From contig NW_022985694.1 of assembly GCF_902459465.1 (NCBI RefSeq), forward strand, positions 62,001 to 126,000: a stretch of 64,000 bases of DNA, given 5' to 3'. The stretch is from Asterias rubens. Its lineage: Eukaryota > Echinodermata > Asteroidea > Forcipulatida > Asteriidae. Under the pieces are notes generated by a model that searched no databases, was not told the origin of the DNA, and saw only the letters and a list, made by a program, of their open reading frames with translations. Positions within the stretch are counted from its first letter, which is position 1, and each line of letters starts with the position of its first letter. Below are positions 19,938 to 30,952 of the stretch, piece after piece. A program made the position numbers and the translations under genes.

Positions 19938-22690
19938 ATAATAATAATAATAATAATGAGAACTTATAAAGCGCACAAATCCATCAAAGTGCTCATGGCG
20001 CTAAATACAAAGAATAATATTTACATGTACAATAACCAAAATTGAAACGTAAGCCTAAGCTAAGAAGAAATCCAGAACATGTTGAAGAGAAATACAGTAC
20101 AAATGCAATATCAAAGAAAACATCGAAGGGTAGAAATCAAACCATTTTCTCAAATACTTGGTTGAAAAGATGTGTCTTAAGGTTTTTCTTAAATTGTGTT
20201 AAAGAAACAGATGATTTTACTAGTGCTGGCAATTTGTTCCAAAGGCGTGGGGCAGCATGTGAGAAAGATCGGTCTCCCCATGAATGATTGGATATGGGCT
20301 CAATAAGGAGACTAGAATTGTAAGACCGGAGTTTGCGAGGAGGATTGTATGGTTTGAGTAGATCATCAATATATGCAGGGGCATTGTTGGTGAGTGATTT
20401 ATACACAAAAAGCAGAAGTTTATACTTAACTCTACTGCTTACGGGTAACCAGTGTAATTCTTTCAAAATCGGAGTTATATGACAGGACTTTTTATTTAAG
20501 GTGATAACACGAGCAGCATAGTTCTGAATACGCTGAAGTCGTTCAATTTGAGTATTAGGAAGACCATATAGAAGTGAGTTACACATGTCAAGTCTGGAAA
20601 CGACGACGGAGTGGACTATTTGCTCAGTTGCTTTTTGTGTTAAATATTTCCTCACTTTGCCTATATTACGAATGTGAAATGTTGTAGAACGTGCAATACT
20701 AGAAATATGTGAATTAAGTGTCATGGAAGAGTCGAAGATCACACCAAGATTACGAGCTTTGGTAACAGCGGTAACTTCGGAGTCACCTATATTAATATGG
20801 GGAATAATAACTTTAGAGAGTTGTTGGCGTGAACCAAGTATCATAAATTCAGTCTTGTTATCATTAAGTTTAAGGAAATTGTCTTGCATCCAAACACGAA
20901 TTTCATTAACACACGTTTCAATACGACTGATGCTCTCATCAGCAAAATGTTTGGATGGTTTAAAAGAGAAATACAACTGGGTGTCATCAGCATATACATG
21001 ATAGTTCAGTTTGTGTTTCAGGATGATGCTATGAACTGGGTAGGTGTACACCGTGAACCACAGCGGTCCAAGAACCGACCCCTGAGGGACTGAAAAATCA
21101 TGAACAACTGGGTCCGATGTGGAATTGCCAATGCGTACATGTTGTGGTCTGTTTTGCAAATAGGATTGGCACCATTTAAGGGCATTGCCCTGTAAACCAA
21201 TAATATCACGTAGTCTCTTGAGCAAAATAGTGTGATCCACGGTGTCAAAAGCCGCACTTAAATCAAGCAGAATCAGGGCAGTCACATGGCCTTCATCCAT
21301 AGCACATAAAATGTCATTTTGCACCCGCAATAGTGCCGATTCAGTGCTATGCTTGGACCTGTATGCTGATTGAAATTTATCAGCAAGGCCAGAGTCAGAG
21401 ATAACAGTATTCAATCTGGAGGCGACTATGCGCTCAATGGTCTTGCCAACAAACTTCAAATTAGCCACCGGTCTGTAGTTAGAAAAAGTCTCAATATCTA
21501 AACCTGGCTTCTTGATTAGGGGACGAATGTAAGCAGTCTTAAGACTGTCTGGAAAATTACCTTGCTCAAAGGACTTGTTCACAATAGTAGTAATAAGAGG
21601 TGCTAGAACATTAATACACCTTTTAAGAAGATGTGTAGGTATGGGGTCCAGTTCACATGATTTAGAAGGAGAACTGCTTATTAATTTTATAATCTCAGAC
21701 ACAGTAGCAGATTCAAACTGGGAAATTTTTGTTACATGAGCACACACAGGTAAATGGTTAGTCTGCGATATAGTAGAACTAGTTGCTACAGGAAAAATAC
21801 TACGAATATTAACAATTTTGTTGCTGAAATAGTTAGAAAAACTATCTGCCAGAACCGCATCTGATACACTACTGGGTAATACAGGCTTTTCCTTTGTTTG
21901 ATTTAGTAACCCATCAACAACTTTAAATAGTTTCTTCTGATCTCCTGAACAATCTGTAATTTGAGAGGAGTAATATTCAATCTTAGCTACATTAATTAAT
22001 TCATTAACCCTTTGCCTTTGATTACAATACAACTGTCTATCAATCTCAAGTCTTGAGTGCCTCCATTTTCTCTCATGAACTCTGCGCAGCTTTCTAGCAG
22101 TCTGTATAGCATCATTAAACCAAGGACTATGAGGTCTCAAACGAACAGATCTAGTGCGAGCTGGTGCATGCTTGTTCAAAAGACTACTAAGGATAACCTC
22201 ATAATTTTGCACACAAGAGTCGAGATCGGTAGAAGTCATATCAAAGTCGGAGAGTAACACAACCAGATCATTGCGGAAAACATCAACATCAATAGACTTA
22301 ATGTTACGTGTTGTAATAATAACTTTAGGGGGTTGTGGTTTCTGAAGTGATAATTGAGACATAACAGCAAAGTGATCAGATAACCCAGGATGAAGATAAA
22401 TACCAGAAACAAGTGTAGCATTTTCACGAGTTATGAGTAGGTCAAGCAAATGCCCATGTATGTGCGTTGACCCTGATACATGCTGATGAAGACCATAGGA
22501 TTGTAATATGGTCTTAAACCGCAAGGCGTTGGTATCATTCAAATTATCCATATGAATATTAAAATCACCAACAAAAACAATATCAGATGGAAGAAATAGA
22601 TAATCATTAATCATGCCCTCAAAATCTTGAAGAAAAAAACAATGTGCTTTAACAATGTGCTTTAATGAACACTCTGACTTGGGAGCTTGA
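19938..22690 (-). mobile_element. 5'-truncated CR1/L2-like LINE
   Basis: On the minus strand the ORF is followed by a short 3' UTR ending in an (ATT)n tail (plus-strand ATA repeats at 19938-19954), the usual end of CR1/L2-group elements. The 5' end is lost in the endonuclease domain near 22690, the common outcome of incomplete reverse transcription. No clear target duplication was found. A 13-bp direct repeat AAAGCACATTGTT lies at the upstream edge. Confidence 0.85.
20137..22614 (-). CDS. LINE ORF2 protein: endonuclease C-part and reverse transcriptase
   Basis: 825 codons without a stop; the frame is open a little further upstream (to about 22670). It begins in the apurinic endonuclease domain (IVFVGDFNIHMDN near residue 12, then LSDHFAV near 78). 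The reverse transcriptase follows: a block FSNYRPVANLKFVGKTIERI, DLSAAFDTVDH, VPQGSVLGPL and the catalytic YADDTQLYFSF. The tail is typical of CR1-like proteins (RLDMCNSLLYGLP, RIQNYAARVI, ELHWLPVSSR, APRLWNKLP). It would nick DNA and copy its own RNA at the target, but lacks the N-terminal part of the endonuclease and so is probably dead although not frameshifted. Confidence 0.9.
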   Translation of the reverse strand: MINDYLFLPSDIVFVGDFNIHMDNLNDTNALRFKTILQSYGLHQHVSGSTHIHGHLLDLLITRENATLVSGIYLHPGLSDHFAVMSQLSLQKPQPPKVIITTRNIKSIDVDVFRNDLVVLLSDFDMTSTDLDSCVQNYEVILSSLLNKHAPARTRSVRLRPHSPWFNDAIQTARKLRRVHERKWRHSRLEIDRQLYCNQRQRVNELINVAKIEYYSSQITDCSGDQKKLFKVVDGLLNQTKEKPVLPSSVSDAVLADSFSNYFSNKIVNIRSIFPVATSSTISQTNHLPVCAHVTKISQFESATVSEIIKLISSSPSKSCELDPIPTHLLKRCINVLAPLITTIVNKSFEQGNFPDSLKTAYIRPLIKKPGLDIETFSNYRPVANLKFVGKTIERIVASRLNTVISDSGLADKFQSAYRSKHSTESALLRVQNDILCAMDEGHVTALILLDLSAAFDTVDHTILLKRLRDIIGLQGNALKWCQSYLQNRPQHVRIGNSTSDPVVHDFSVPQGSVLGPLWFTVYTYPVHSIILKHKLNYHVYADDTQLYFSFKPSKHFADESISRIETCVNEIRVWMQDNFLKLNDNKTEFMILGSRQQLSKVIIPHINIGDSEVTAVTKARNLGVIFDSSMTLNSHISSIARSTTFHIRNIGKVRKYLTQKATEQIVHSVVVSRLDMCNSLLYGLPNTQIERLQRIQNYAARVITLNKKSCHITPILKELHWLPVSSRVKYKLLLFVYKSLTNNAPAYIDDLLKPYNPPRKLRSYNSSLLIEPISNHSWGDRSFSHAAPRLWNKLPALVKSSVSLTQFKKNLKTHLFNQVFEKMV

Positions 22691-22756
22691 TGTCATAAGT
22701 TTTTTATTTTTAGGTTAATTACTATTATATCACATTTGGAAACTCCATATTTATAC
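22691..22756. other. Spacer between LINE and gypsy LTR
   Basis: Holds the string ACTATTATATCACAT at 22721-22735, which reappears inside the pol gene of the neighbouring element at about 25826-25840. Ends with ATAC (22753-22756), the candidate target duplication. Confidence 0.7.
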
Positions 22757-23753
22757 TTTGGGGATCGGTTTTGGGCATTCCCAATTCAATATATGTTTGA
22801 AAAGTTCAATAAACTCACCACAATACGACAATATGGCGTGTCAAACGTTTCACCACTCGACAATGCACAACACATGTGCGACGTTCCCCACACACATGCG
22901 ACAAGTGAAAGAAGTGAACTGGAACTCCGAAAGACAATTCTTGGTCGGCTTAGCGAAGTTATATAGTTGATGCGATAGAAATAGTGTTCACCCGGGGACA
23001 GACGACTGACGATGAATAATACTCAAAAAACAGTTAACAAATAAAACTCCAACGGCTCCTCTGTAAAGTAGAAAACTGGCTGTCAAAACGGCGAGGACAA
23101 AAACCAACGTGTCCGTAAACGGGGCAAACTAACCGAAGGGAGGAATTTTACATGTGCCCAAAAGCAACCAGCGAAATATTAACGTTAAACGATGCACAAG
23201 CCGTGCACCAACAGGAACACAAAACAGGCGTTGATTGGTGGAATGAAAACACGTGATTTCAATATTATTATATACTGTAACGTCGACTCGAGCGGTCTTA
23301 AAGTCTTCGCTGCAGCTAAACCATAATAAAAACTGACACAATAAAGAAAATAACTGGTGTGAAGCAATATGTCTCCGTTACTGATAATGGTTTATTCTGT
23401 TTCCTTATTCTCTCTTGTCGATTAACTTCTTTTAATGATTATCTTTAATTCCTTCTCTTTATTTAACAATAATCAAGCCCTGGGTTCGCAATTACTGACC
23501 TGTTCTCTTAATCTGCCTCCCTTCTCCAAGCCTGCCAAATCACAACTGAAAACGCAGCCTAAAAATACCCACTGCTGCGGCCTGTGGTCAGCACATGTTG
23601 TCCATGTGATCCCCACGCGGGGATCACGCGTCGTGCACACACAGTGTATGTGCCCGGCACCGCGGCGATGGCTCTGGAACTAGGTCAGCAATTGCGCCGC
23701 CATGCGACTGTTTCGCCACAATACATTAAATACAGGTACATGTAGTCACCACA
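22757..23753 (-). repeat. 3' LTR of the mag-like gypsy element (997 bp)
   Basis: Shares its left 520 bp (from TTTGGGGATC) and its last 33 bp (ending ACATGTAGTCACCACA) with the right LTR. The middle block 23277-23722 is absent from the right LTR. A GATCCCC-ACGC-GGGGATC hairpin lies near 23611. Confidence 0.85.
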
Positions 23754-23821
23754 TGAGCCCCCTCCAGAGAGCAACTGCAAGGCAGGGAACGATAACAAAT
23801 TGCGAAAGTTGTGAAAATGGT

Positions 23822-25260
23822 TCATCCACAGTCAAACTGAGCGTAGTGAGCAGGCCAGTGTACACGATGGCCAGAACGCGTAGTAGGCGGAGACTGTTGT
23901 GGCGGTGAAGCGGTCGGGTCCGGAGAGACTGGAGGAGAACGGTTTGAGATGGGGCGTGGAGGCGATACTGGAGTTGTTGTCGGTGGTAGAAGTGGCTTTG
24001 ACGGTGGCGATGAATCAATTGAATGTTCCGTGTCGAGATATGCGACCTTCAACCGATCCAAACTGACTGTGTAACTTTTGCCCTCAATGTCTAGTGTGTA
24101 GAATTTGGCTGCTCGCTCTAGTACCCGATAGGGGCCTTTATAGGGCGGCTGGAGTGGTTTCTGTACATGATCACATAGGACAAATACGTGTGTGCAAGAC
24201 GACAAGTCCTTGTGAAGTTGAGCGGTGCGTTCGTGTGGACGCGTCGGAGCTGGAGCAAGCTGACTCATGATGCGTTTGAGCCGATGCACGTAATCTGATG
24301 GGTCTAAACTAGCATCAGTGGCAGGATCCACGAACTGACCAGGCAGGCGTAGAGTGGTTCCATAAACAAGCTCTGCGGTGGAACAACCGATATCGCGTTT
24401 GACGACTGTGCGTATCCCAAGCAGAACGAGGGGAAGTGTCTCAGTCCAGCGATTTGGCTCATCCTGTGCCTTAAGCGACGATTTCAACTGCCTATGAAAA
24501 CGCTCTACAAGGCCGTTGGCAATTGGATGATAAGCAGTTGTGCGAATCCGCTTACTGCCGAGCAATGATGATAAAGCATTGAAGAGCGCTGATTCAAATT
24601 GACGGCCGCGGTCAGTTGTGATTGTAGACGGTGCACCGAACCGAGCCACCCAATGACAAATGAAGGCTCTGGCGACAGTCTCTGCAGTGATGTCTGGGAT
24701 AGGGATGGCTTCAGGCCACCGAGTGAATCGGTCGATGCAAGTGAGTAGGTAGGACTGTCCAGCAGACGATGGAAGTGGGCCTACCAAGTCGATGTGCACG
24801 TGATCAAAACGAGCATCCGGGGCCATGAAAGTTCCAAGGGGGTGATGGTATGGCGGTACACCTTGGATTTCTGACAATGCATGCATGACTTGGCCCATGA
24901 GCGAACATCGCGGTTCATATTAGGCCATACAAAACTTGTTCCCATCAGCTTGAGAGTAGCTCGTATTCCAGGATGCGATAGCGAATGCAAGGAGTCAAAT
25001 GCTGCTCTGCGCATTGTCTTGGGAACGAATGGACGGGGCGTGCCTGTAGACATGTCACATGACAGAGTAGTTTTGCTCCCGATGAGTGGAACGTCCTGCA
25101 ACTGGAGAACCGACTGTTGGTTGTGCTGGCGTAGTTCGTCGTCATTGCGTTGATGCTCTGCCATGACCTGGTAATCCATAGGAGTCAGTGACCTAGGAGT
25201 GAGTGCGTTCAAACTGATGCGGGACAATGCGTCAGCTACTTCGTTTTGCTTACCAGGCAC
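23822..25260 (-). pseudogene. Integrase region of the mag-like gypsy element
   Basis: 25260-24781 carries the RNase H end (PGKQNEVADALSRI) and the HHCC zinc motif (LSHPGIRATLK ... CMHCQKSK). After a frameshift around 24830-24890, 23822-24898 carries the catalytic core: HIDLVGPLP (first Asp), [10 protein letters not shown] (second Asp), and [17 protein letters not shown] (Glu), then a C-terminal domain and a proline-rich tail. All three catalytic acids are present; the frameshift would prevent one continuous protein. Confidence 0.85.
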
Positions 25261-25263
25261 GTG

Positions 25264-26880
25264 TCAGATGTCGGTGGTATACTGCGACACATAGTCAAGA
25301 TGTCGGATCTCTCTGGGGGAATACCTATCCGAACTTGCAGCAAGTGCGTGGGTCAATGGCTTATGATCAGTCCAGATGGAAAAAGGACGAATAGCAAGGT
25401 AAACTGCGAGCAGTTCGCGGCCAAAAGTACTATATTTGGTCTCCGCTGATTGTAAACGTCGGGAAAAGAATGCAATGGGATTCCAGTGACCATCAACATT
25501 CTGTTGGAGGACTCCGCCCACGGCGAAATCAGAGGCGTCGACCATCAAGCATAACTCAACATCAGAACGAGGGTGAGACAAACGAGTTGCGTTGACCAGA
25601 GCTAACTTGACTGAATCAAAAGCGGCACGTGCTGTGTCCGGTAGGGCGAGGACTTTCTGAGGTTTTCCAGCAAGTTGGTCAGTAAGGGGTTGGGCTAAAG
25701 TAGCACAATGGGGTATGAAGCGACGGTAGAAGTTGACCAATCCTAAGAACTCGCGCAATTGCTTCGTCGAACCAGGAACTGGGAACTGTTGGATTGCGTG
25801 TACTTTCGTGTCAAGCGGTCGATACTATTATATCACATAAAAACCAACGTGTCCGTAAACGGGGCAAACTAACCGAAGGGAGGAATTTTACATGTGCCCA
25901 AAAGCAACCAGCGAAATATTAACGTCAAAAGGAGTATATTTGGTCTCCGCTGGTTGTAAACGTCGGGAAAAGAACGCAATGGGATTCCAGTGACCATCAA
26001 CATTCTGTTGGAGGACTCCGCCCACGGCGAAATCAGAGGCGTCGACCATCAAGCATAACTCAACATCAGAACGAGGGTGAGACAAACGAGTTGCGTTGAC
26101 CAGAGCTAACTTGACTGAATCAAAAGCGGCACGTGCTGTGTCCGGTAGGGCGAGGACTTTCTGAGGTTTTCCAGCAAGTTGGTCAGTAAGGGGTTGGGCT
26201 AAAGTAGCACAATGGGGTATGAAGCGACGGTAGAAGTTGACCAATCCTAAGAACTCGCGCAATTGCTTCGTCGAACCAGGAACTGGGAACTGTTGGATTG
26301 CGTGTACTTTCGTGTCAAGCGGTCGAATGCCATGTTGGTCAATGTTGTGCCCAAAAAATTGCAGAGACGGAACACCAAATTCGCACTTGGCCGGGTTCAC
26401 AACCACACCATACTGATCGAGGCGCTTGAAAAGTGTATGGAGATGCAGTTCATGCTCAGCTTCGCTGTGGCTCGCGATGAGTAAATCATCGATGTAGGCG
26501 AAAACAAAATCCAACCCACGTAAGATCTGATCGATGAACCGTTGAAACGTCCGGGCGGCGTTGCGCAAACCAAATGGCATCCTCAAGAATTCGAATAGAC
26601 CGAACGGCGTAATGATGGCAGTCTTGGGAATGTCACATGGTTCAACCGTTATTTGATGGTATGCTCGAATTAAATCCACTTTGGAAAAGATGGTGCATCC
26701 ATGTAAAGATGAGGTGATGTCATGTACGTGCGGGATTGGGTAGCGGTCGGGAGTTGAAGCATTGTTAAGTGCACGATAATTCCCACAGGGTCTCCAGTCA
26801 CCCTGTGTGCCTTTGGGTACCATATGTAGAGGCGACACCCAACTGCTATTGGACGGACGAATGATGCCCAATTGCAGCAT
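25264..26880 (-). pseudogene. Reverse transcriptase and RNase H of the mag-like gypsy element, rearranged
   Basis: The 26880-side frame has RT motifs [45 protein letters not shown] and YIDDLLIA, then [12 protein letters not shown] and RNase H ([14 protein letters not shown]). It breaks at about 25926. A second copy of the last 130 codons (25264-25758) repeats FLGLVNF through FFSRRLQ and completes RNase H (FGRELLAVYLAIR, WTDHKPLTHA). An in-frame TGA just before HVPGKQ separates it from the integrase part. A one-base excess in a CCC run near 26903 also shifts the frame relative to the protease part. Confidence 0.85.
25422..26326. repeat. 400-bp tandem duplication with filler inside pol
   Basis: 25422-25825 and 25926-26326 are about 99% identical. 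The roughly 100 bp between them is composed of 15 bp identical to the element's left flank (22721-22735) followed by about 85 bp identical to part of the left LTR (about 23098-23182). Confidence 0.9.
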
Positions 26881-26890
26881 GTGGTCGAAT

Positions 26891-27730
26891 TCAGCCTTGG
26901 CGCCCTTTAAGCTTGTCTGCAGCTAGACGTCTTGGCCTGGCTGAAACAGGTGGGCCTTTGGTTGTGACGTGATGAGTGACATCATGTTTCGGTGAGGTGT
27001 CTTTGAAGCAAGGTTTGGTGATGGCGGGATATTGGGTTAAAACGGTGGCGAAACGAGTTGTCGAGGATGGGCCAGAAAACACCGGGCTGAGGGTACAAGT
27101 TTTCGACTGAATGCCTTGAATGCTGAGACTAGTTGTTGAATCGAGCAGCTTATTATTCTGCATATCCACCAGTAACCCAAAATGACGTAGAAAGTCTGCA
27201 CCTAGAATGGCCAAGGGCACATCAGCAACTGTGAAGATCCATCGATATGTATGCCGCAAACCTAAATCAATGCTAAGTGATCGCTCCCCATAAGTCAAAA
27301 TCTGCGTCTTGTTGACGGCCGCCAATATGAAATCAGTGCGTCGGCACTGCCTGTCCCGTGGTGTTGAAGGCAAAATACTGACCTCGGCACCGGTATCCAG
27401 CAAAAACTTCGAACCAGTGGTTTTGTCAAAAACATAAAAGTGGCTACATGGAGTGGGTGTGCCAGCGGAAGTAGTCGCGTCTATTCGCCGGCATTGGCGT
27501 TTCCCTGGGTCGGAGGTGAAGTGTTTGCGGGTGTAGGTGCATCCGTCTTTGCAATTTCGGGCCTTGTCTCCGTACTTCCAATGGTACCAACAGAAATCGG
27601 TGTTGTTATCACCCGACGTGGAAAGGGCTTCGATGACGGCGATGCTGGCTGCTGTCGCGACTTTGGCTCCGGCTGTCGCGATAGTGATTTTGGCGAACCA
27701 ACATTTCCATCTGTGTTGTGAGCTTTTCAA
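26891..27730 (-). pseudogene. Zinc knuckle and protease of the mag-like gypsy element
   Basis: The frame contains the knuckle CWYHWKYGDKARNCKDGC at about residues 47-64, then the aspartic protease signature FLLDTGAEVSILP near residue 110 and the ILGADFLRHFGLLVD block near 180. It ends [11 protein letters not shown] with a stop created by a one-base insertion; the natural continuation into RT lies in the next frame. Confidence 0.85.
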
Positions 27731-28388
27731 CCTGTGCTTGCAATCGCTGTAAATCGGACGCGACAGGTGACTTTACGGCAGCCACAAGTGACGGTGCGGG
27801 TGCTGGGACCATGGCACAGGCTTGGATGGATGGTGCGGGTGGCGCAACTTCAACGATTTTATCCGCGAGTTTGGCTAGTTGAGTGATATCCACGTCACAG
27901 GAGGTCGATGCGAGGATCAGTTGAACATTGGTGGGCAGTCGTTGCATAAACAATTGCTTCAAAATGGATGGCTCTAAGGTGCGAGCGCCGAGCAGTTGCT
28001 CCATCTTGCAAAGCAGTTGCGATGGTTTCTTATCACCTAGCTCTTCGGTGGTAAGGAGCTTCTGGAGGCGTTTTTGTTCAGACTTGCTCGTGCGCTTGAT
28101 AAGCTCCTCCTTGAGCTTGGTGTAAGGGTGTGTAGCAGGGGGATTAATCAATAGGTCCATGACCTCCTGGGTTATTTGTGGTTGTAAAGACCCAACAACA
28201 TAGGAGTACTTGGTTATTTCTGTGGTGATGTTGCGGGTGAGGAATTGAGCCCCAACTTGGGCGAACCATATCACCGGGTCGTTTGGCCAGTACGGCGGCA
28301 GTTTGAGGGCTACGGCGGCAGCAACCGGTGCCGGTGGCACTACTGCAGCTACCGGATTGGACGTGGACGGAACCGGCTCAGTTTCCAT
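27609..28388 (-). pseudogene. Gag of the mag-like gypsy element
   Basis: Begins most sensibly at the Met codon at 28388 (METEPVPSTSNP); the open frame runs further right, but that part lies in the primer site and LTR. It contains a long helical capsid-like region (LKLPPYWPNDPVIWFAQVGA, LLTTEELGDKKPSQLL, LFMQRLPTNVQ). The 3' end overlaps the knuckle/protease frame, which suggests a frameshift expression strategy or a mutation. Confidence 0.75.
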
Positions 28389-28397
28389 CTCGAAGGC

Positions 28398-28408
28398 TGG
28401 GTCACCAC
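28398..28408 (-). promoter_or_regulatory. Candidate primer binding site
   Basis: Directly inside the right LTR the minus strand reads TGGTGACCCAG, the usual form of a tRNA 3'-end complement (starting TGG) in gypsy elements. Supports the LTR boundary at about 28409. Confidence 0.6.
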
Positions 28409-28958
28409 TTTGGGGATCAGTTTTGGGCATTCCCAATTCAATATATGTTTGAAAAGTTCAATAAACTCACCACAATACGGCAATATGGCGTGTCAAACGT
28501 TTCACCACTCGACAATGCACAACACATGTGCGACGTTCCCCACACACATGCGACAAGTGAAAGAAGTGAACTGGAACTCCGAAAGACAATTCTTGGTCGG
28601 CGTAGCGAAGTTATATAGTTGATGCGATAGAAATAGTGTTCACCCGGGGACAGACGACTGACGATGAATAATACTCAAAAAACAGTAAACAAATAAAACT
28701 CCAACGGCTCCTCTGTAAAGTAGAAAACTGGCTGTCAAAAACGGCGAGGACTAAAAACCAACGTGACCGTAAACGGGGCAAACTAACTGAAGGGAGGAAT
28801 TTTACATGTGCCCAAAAGCAACCAGCGAAATATTAACGTTAAACGATGCACAAGCCGTGCACCAACAGGAACACAAAACGGGCGTTGATTGGTGGAATGA
28901 AAACACGTGATTTCAATATTATTATATACATTAAATACAGGTACATGTAGTCACCACA
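28409..28958 (-). repeat. 5' LTR of the mag-like gypsy element (550 bp)
   Basis: Matches 22757-23276 and 23723-23753 of the left LTR but lacks the 446-bp middle block. Several further substitutions exist (for example GTGACCG for GTGTCCG). Confidence 0.85.
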
Positions 28959-28962
28959 ATAC

Positions 28963-29338
28963 CATATGAAGAGATGAGGTATTGCAGCTCAAATACTACC
29001 TTTTACATGTTTTAGGTATCAGTATGAGAATCATAAGATGTAAGTATCACCTGTAGTAGTTAATACTATAACATAATTTTTGGAAATTATTATGTAATTA
29101 TAGTTCTTATTCATTGATCTTTCAGATTCAAGATGTTGATTCTATGCGCAAAGAAGTGGAGGTGCGGTTCTATAAGGTCACTTAGGGGATTTAAACATGG
29201 CCCAGAGTGCACGACATTGCTAAGGTACTACACCATAGCATCATGAACATTCTGGAACCACCAATGATCAATTCTAGGGGTCATCAAATCTACGACTTAA
29301 ATTTGGTTTTATTGTTATGAAAACCCTGCTGCCATAAT
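28963..29338. other. Intergenic stretch
   Basis: No firm gene. A short plus-strand frame after the acceptor-like TCTTTCAG (29127) reads IQDVDSMRKEVEVRFYKVT and stops; too short to call an exon with confidence. Confidence 0.4.
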
Positions 29339-29610
29339 TTCTGAACACGTTGCCTTGGATCAGTCGAGTTGGTCTTTGAAAAGCGTTTGAAACCGTTCGT
29401 TATGAAATGCATAATGTAAGAAAGATGTTTTAAAAGTAGAACACAATGATCCACACACACTTGCCTCGAAATTGCGTTGTTTTCCTTTTACTTTGCAAAC
29501 TAACATGGTCGGCCATTTATAAGAGTCGAGTTTGATTCCCATAAATGACCGACCGTCCCCACGCAATTTCGAGTATTTTTTACTTGTGTGGATCATTGTA
29601 TTGAACTGAA
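29339..29610. mobile_element. Second, degraded copy of the palindromic TTAA MITE
   Basis: Shares with 13812-14192 the order TTGCCTTGGATC, AAACCGTTCGTTATGAAATGCAT, GTAGAACACAATGATCCA, TCGGCCATTTATA and a right-hand GTGTGGATCATTGTA. The outer ends are lost. Confidence 0.75.
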
Positions 29611-30952
29611 ATTCAATTTGTACTAATATATAGTAAGATTATTGTACTATGGGGCACTGAGCACACCTTTGTCATAACTTTATCTACACAAACTGATAAG
29701 CCTTTCTTTAGATCAAAATTTGTGTGTGAAAAAGTACCTCTTTCTCAGTATTTAGATAAAATTAGGGTCATCAATTAAAACTACTAAATTACTATTAATA
29801 AAAAACAGGTCTTACCTGTTCAAATGTTGTACAATGATGTTGTCACTAGCCACCGATTGATCATAAAGACCAATTAATTTTTCCCACAAATTTATTAAAA
29901 ATGTTGGTGTCCATGTTACGTACCGTTTACCTGCAACACACCTCGCCTAAACATATATCAATTAAATCAGTGGAGTGTAACCATATTAGTATTAAACAGG
30001 TCCTTACTATTCAAATGTTTTAAAACAATGTCACTAGGAAGTAAAGGCCAATTTATTTTCCTAGCAAATTTATACAGTTTCAGTTTATCCTGCCTAAAAA
30101 TATTACAAATACTTTTTTTTCAAATACTGTTTTTCTAAACCATGTCTTCTTATATTTATGGGTTAGTGCAACAATGTAAGAAACATTTTGAATTTGTCAT
30201 GCCAAATTTTACAAGCGAATTTACAACGATAAGTGTAACCTTTTTCGTACATAACGGTGTCCACCTCAACACAACTCGTTTTTTGGGGGGTTTAAAAACA
30301 AAAAAATTATAATTCAATTGAACACCCAAGTTATATACAGAAAGTTCTCTGCGTGGCTTACTTTACATGCAGGTATTCATCTTCTTTTACAACGCCTTGC
30401 TCCAGTAGCTACTTTTTATGATTCTATGGACTGTGTTAATTGTCCCGACAGTGTAAACTATGTTAATATCTGTTGTCCATTGATTGGTCCATTTTGTAAC
30501 AGTAATGTGTCATGTATCATATCCCTGCACATCCGTTTAAGTGTGAAACGTCTTTAAAAACACATAGACGTGTTTATAATTGTTGATACTGATTAGAGCT
30601 AAACACTTGCACAATTTAAAACACGTCGGTGTGTTTAAAAAACGTTACATGTTTGTAAACACGTCAAAGTGATCAACAGTGTTATGTTTAAATAATAAAA
30701 ATGTTGTGGTTTACCAAAAAATAATAAGTATGTTTAAATGTTTAATTGTTAAACATACGTGTACGTGTTGTTATACGCAAACTTGCACACAGGAGAACAG
30801 GCAAGTTACTATACAAAATTGTACTTTAGTCTCTAACGTGGAGGTGACGTTATACCACCGTGTTACCAGTGCCAACAGTACGCCACAGACAGCAATAATA
30901 TGGCAGTAAACCTTTGACCAATAGCGTGTGCTCACCGGTTCAAAACGGCCTT
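29611..30952. other. Intergenic stretch
   Basis: No gene recognised. Around 30540-30670 there are several inverted and direct variants of AAACACGTC/GACGTGTTTA. Confidence 0.4.

Larger units (their letters stand above)
22757..28958 (-). mobile_element. Ty3/gypsy element (mag-like) with two unequal LTRs
   Basis: Minus-strand element of 6.2 kb. Order right to left: 5' LTR, primer site, gag, zinc knuckle, protease, RT, RNase H, integrase, 3' LTR. ATAC at 22753-22756 and 28959-28962 is a candidate 4-bp target duplication. The purine tract next to the left LTR (plus strand TGAGCCCCCTCC) supports the orientation. The short atypical zinc knuckle (CWYHWKYGDKARNC) resembles the mag lineage. Coding is broken by frameshifts, one nonsense codon and an internal duplication. 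Confidence 0.9.
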
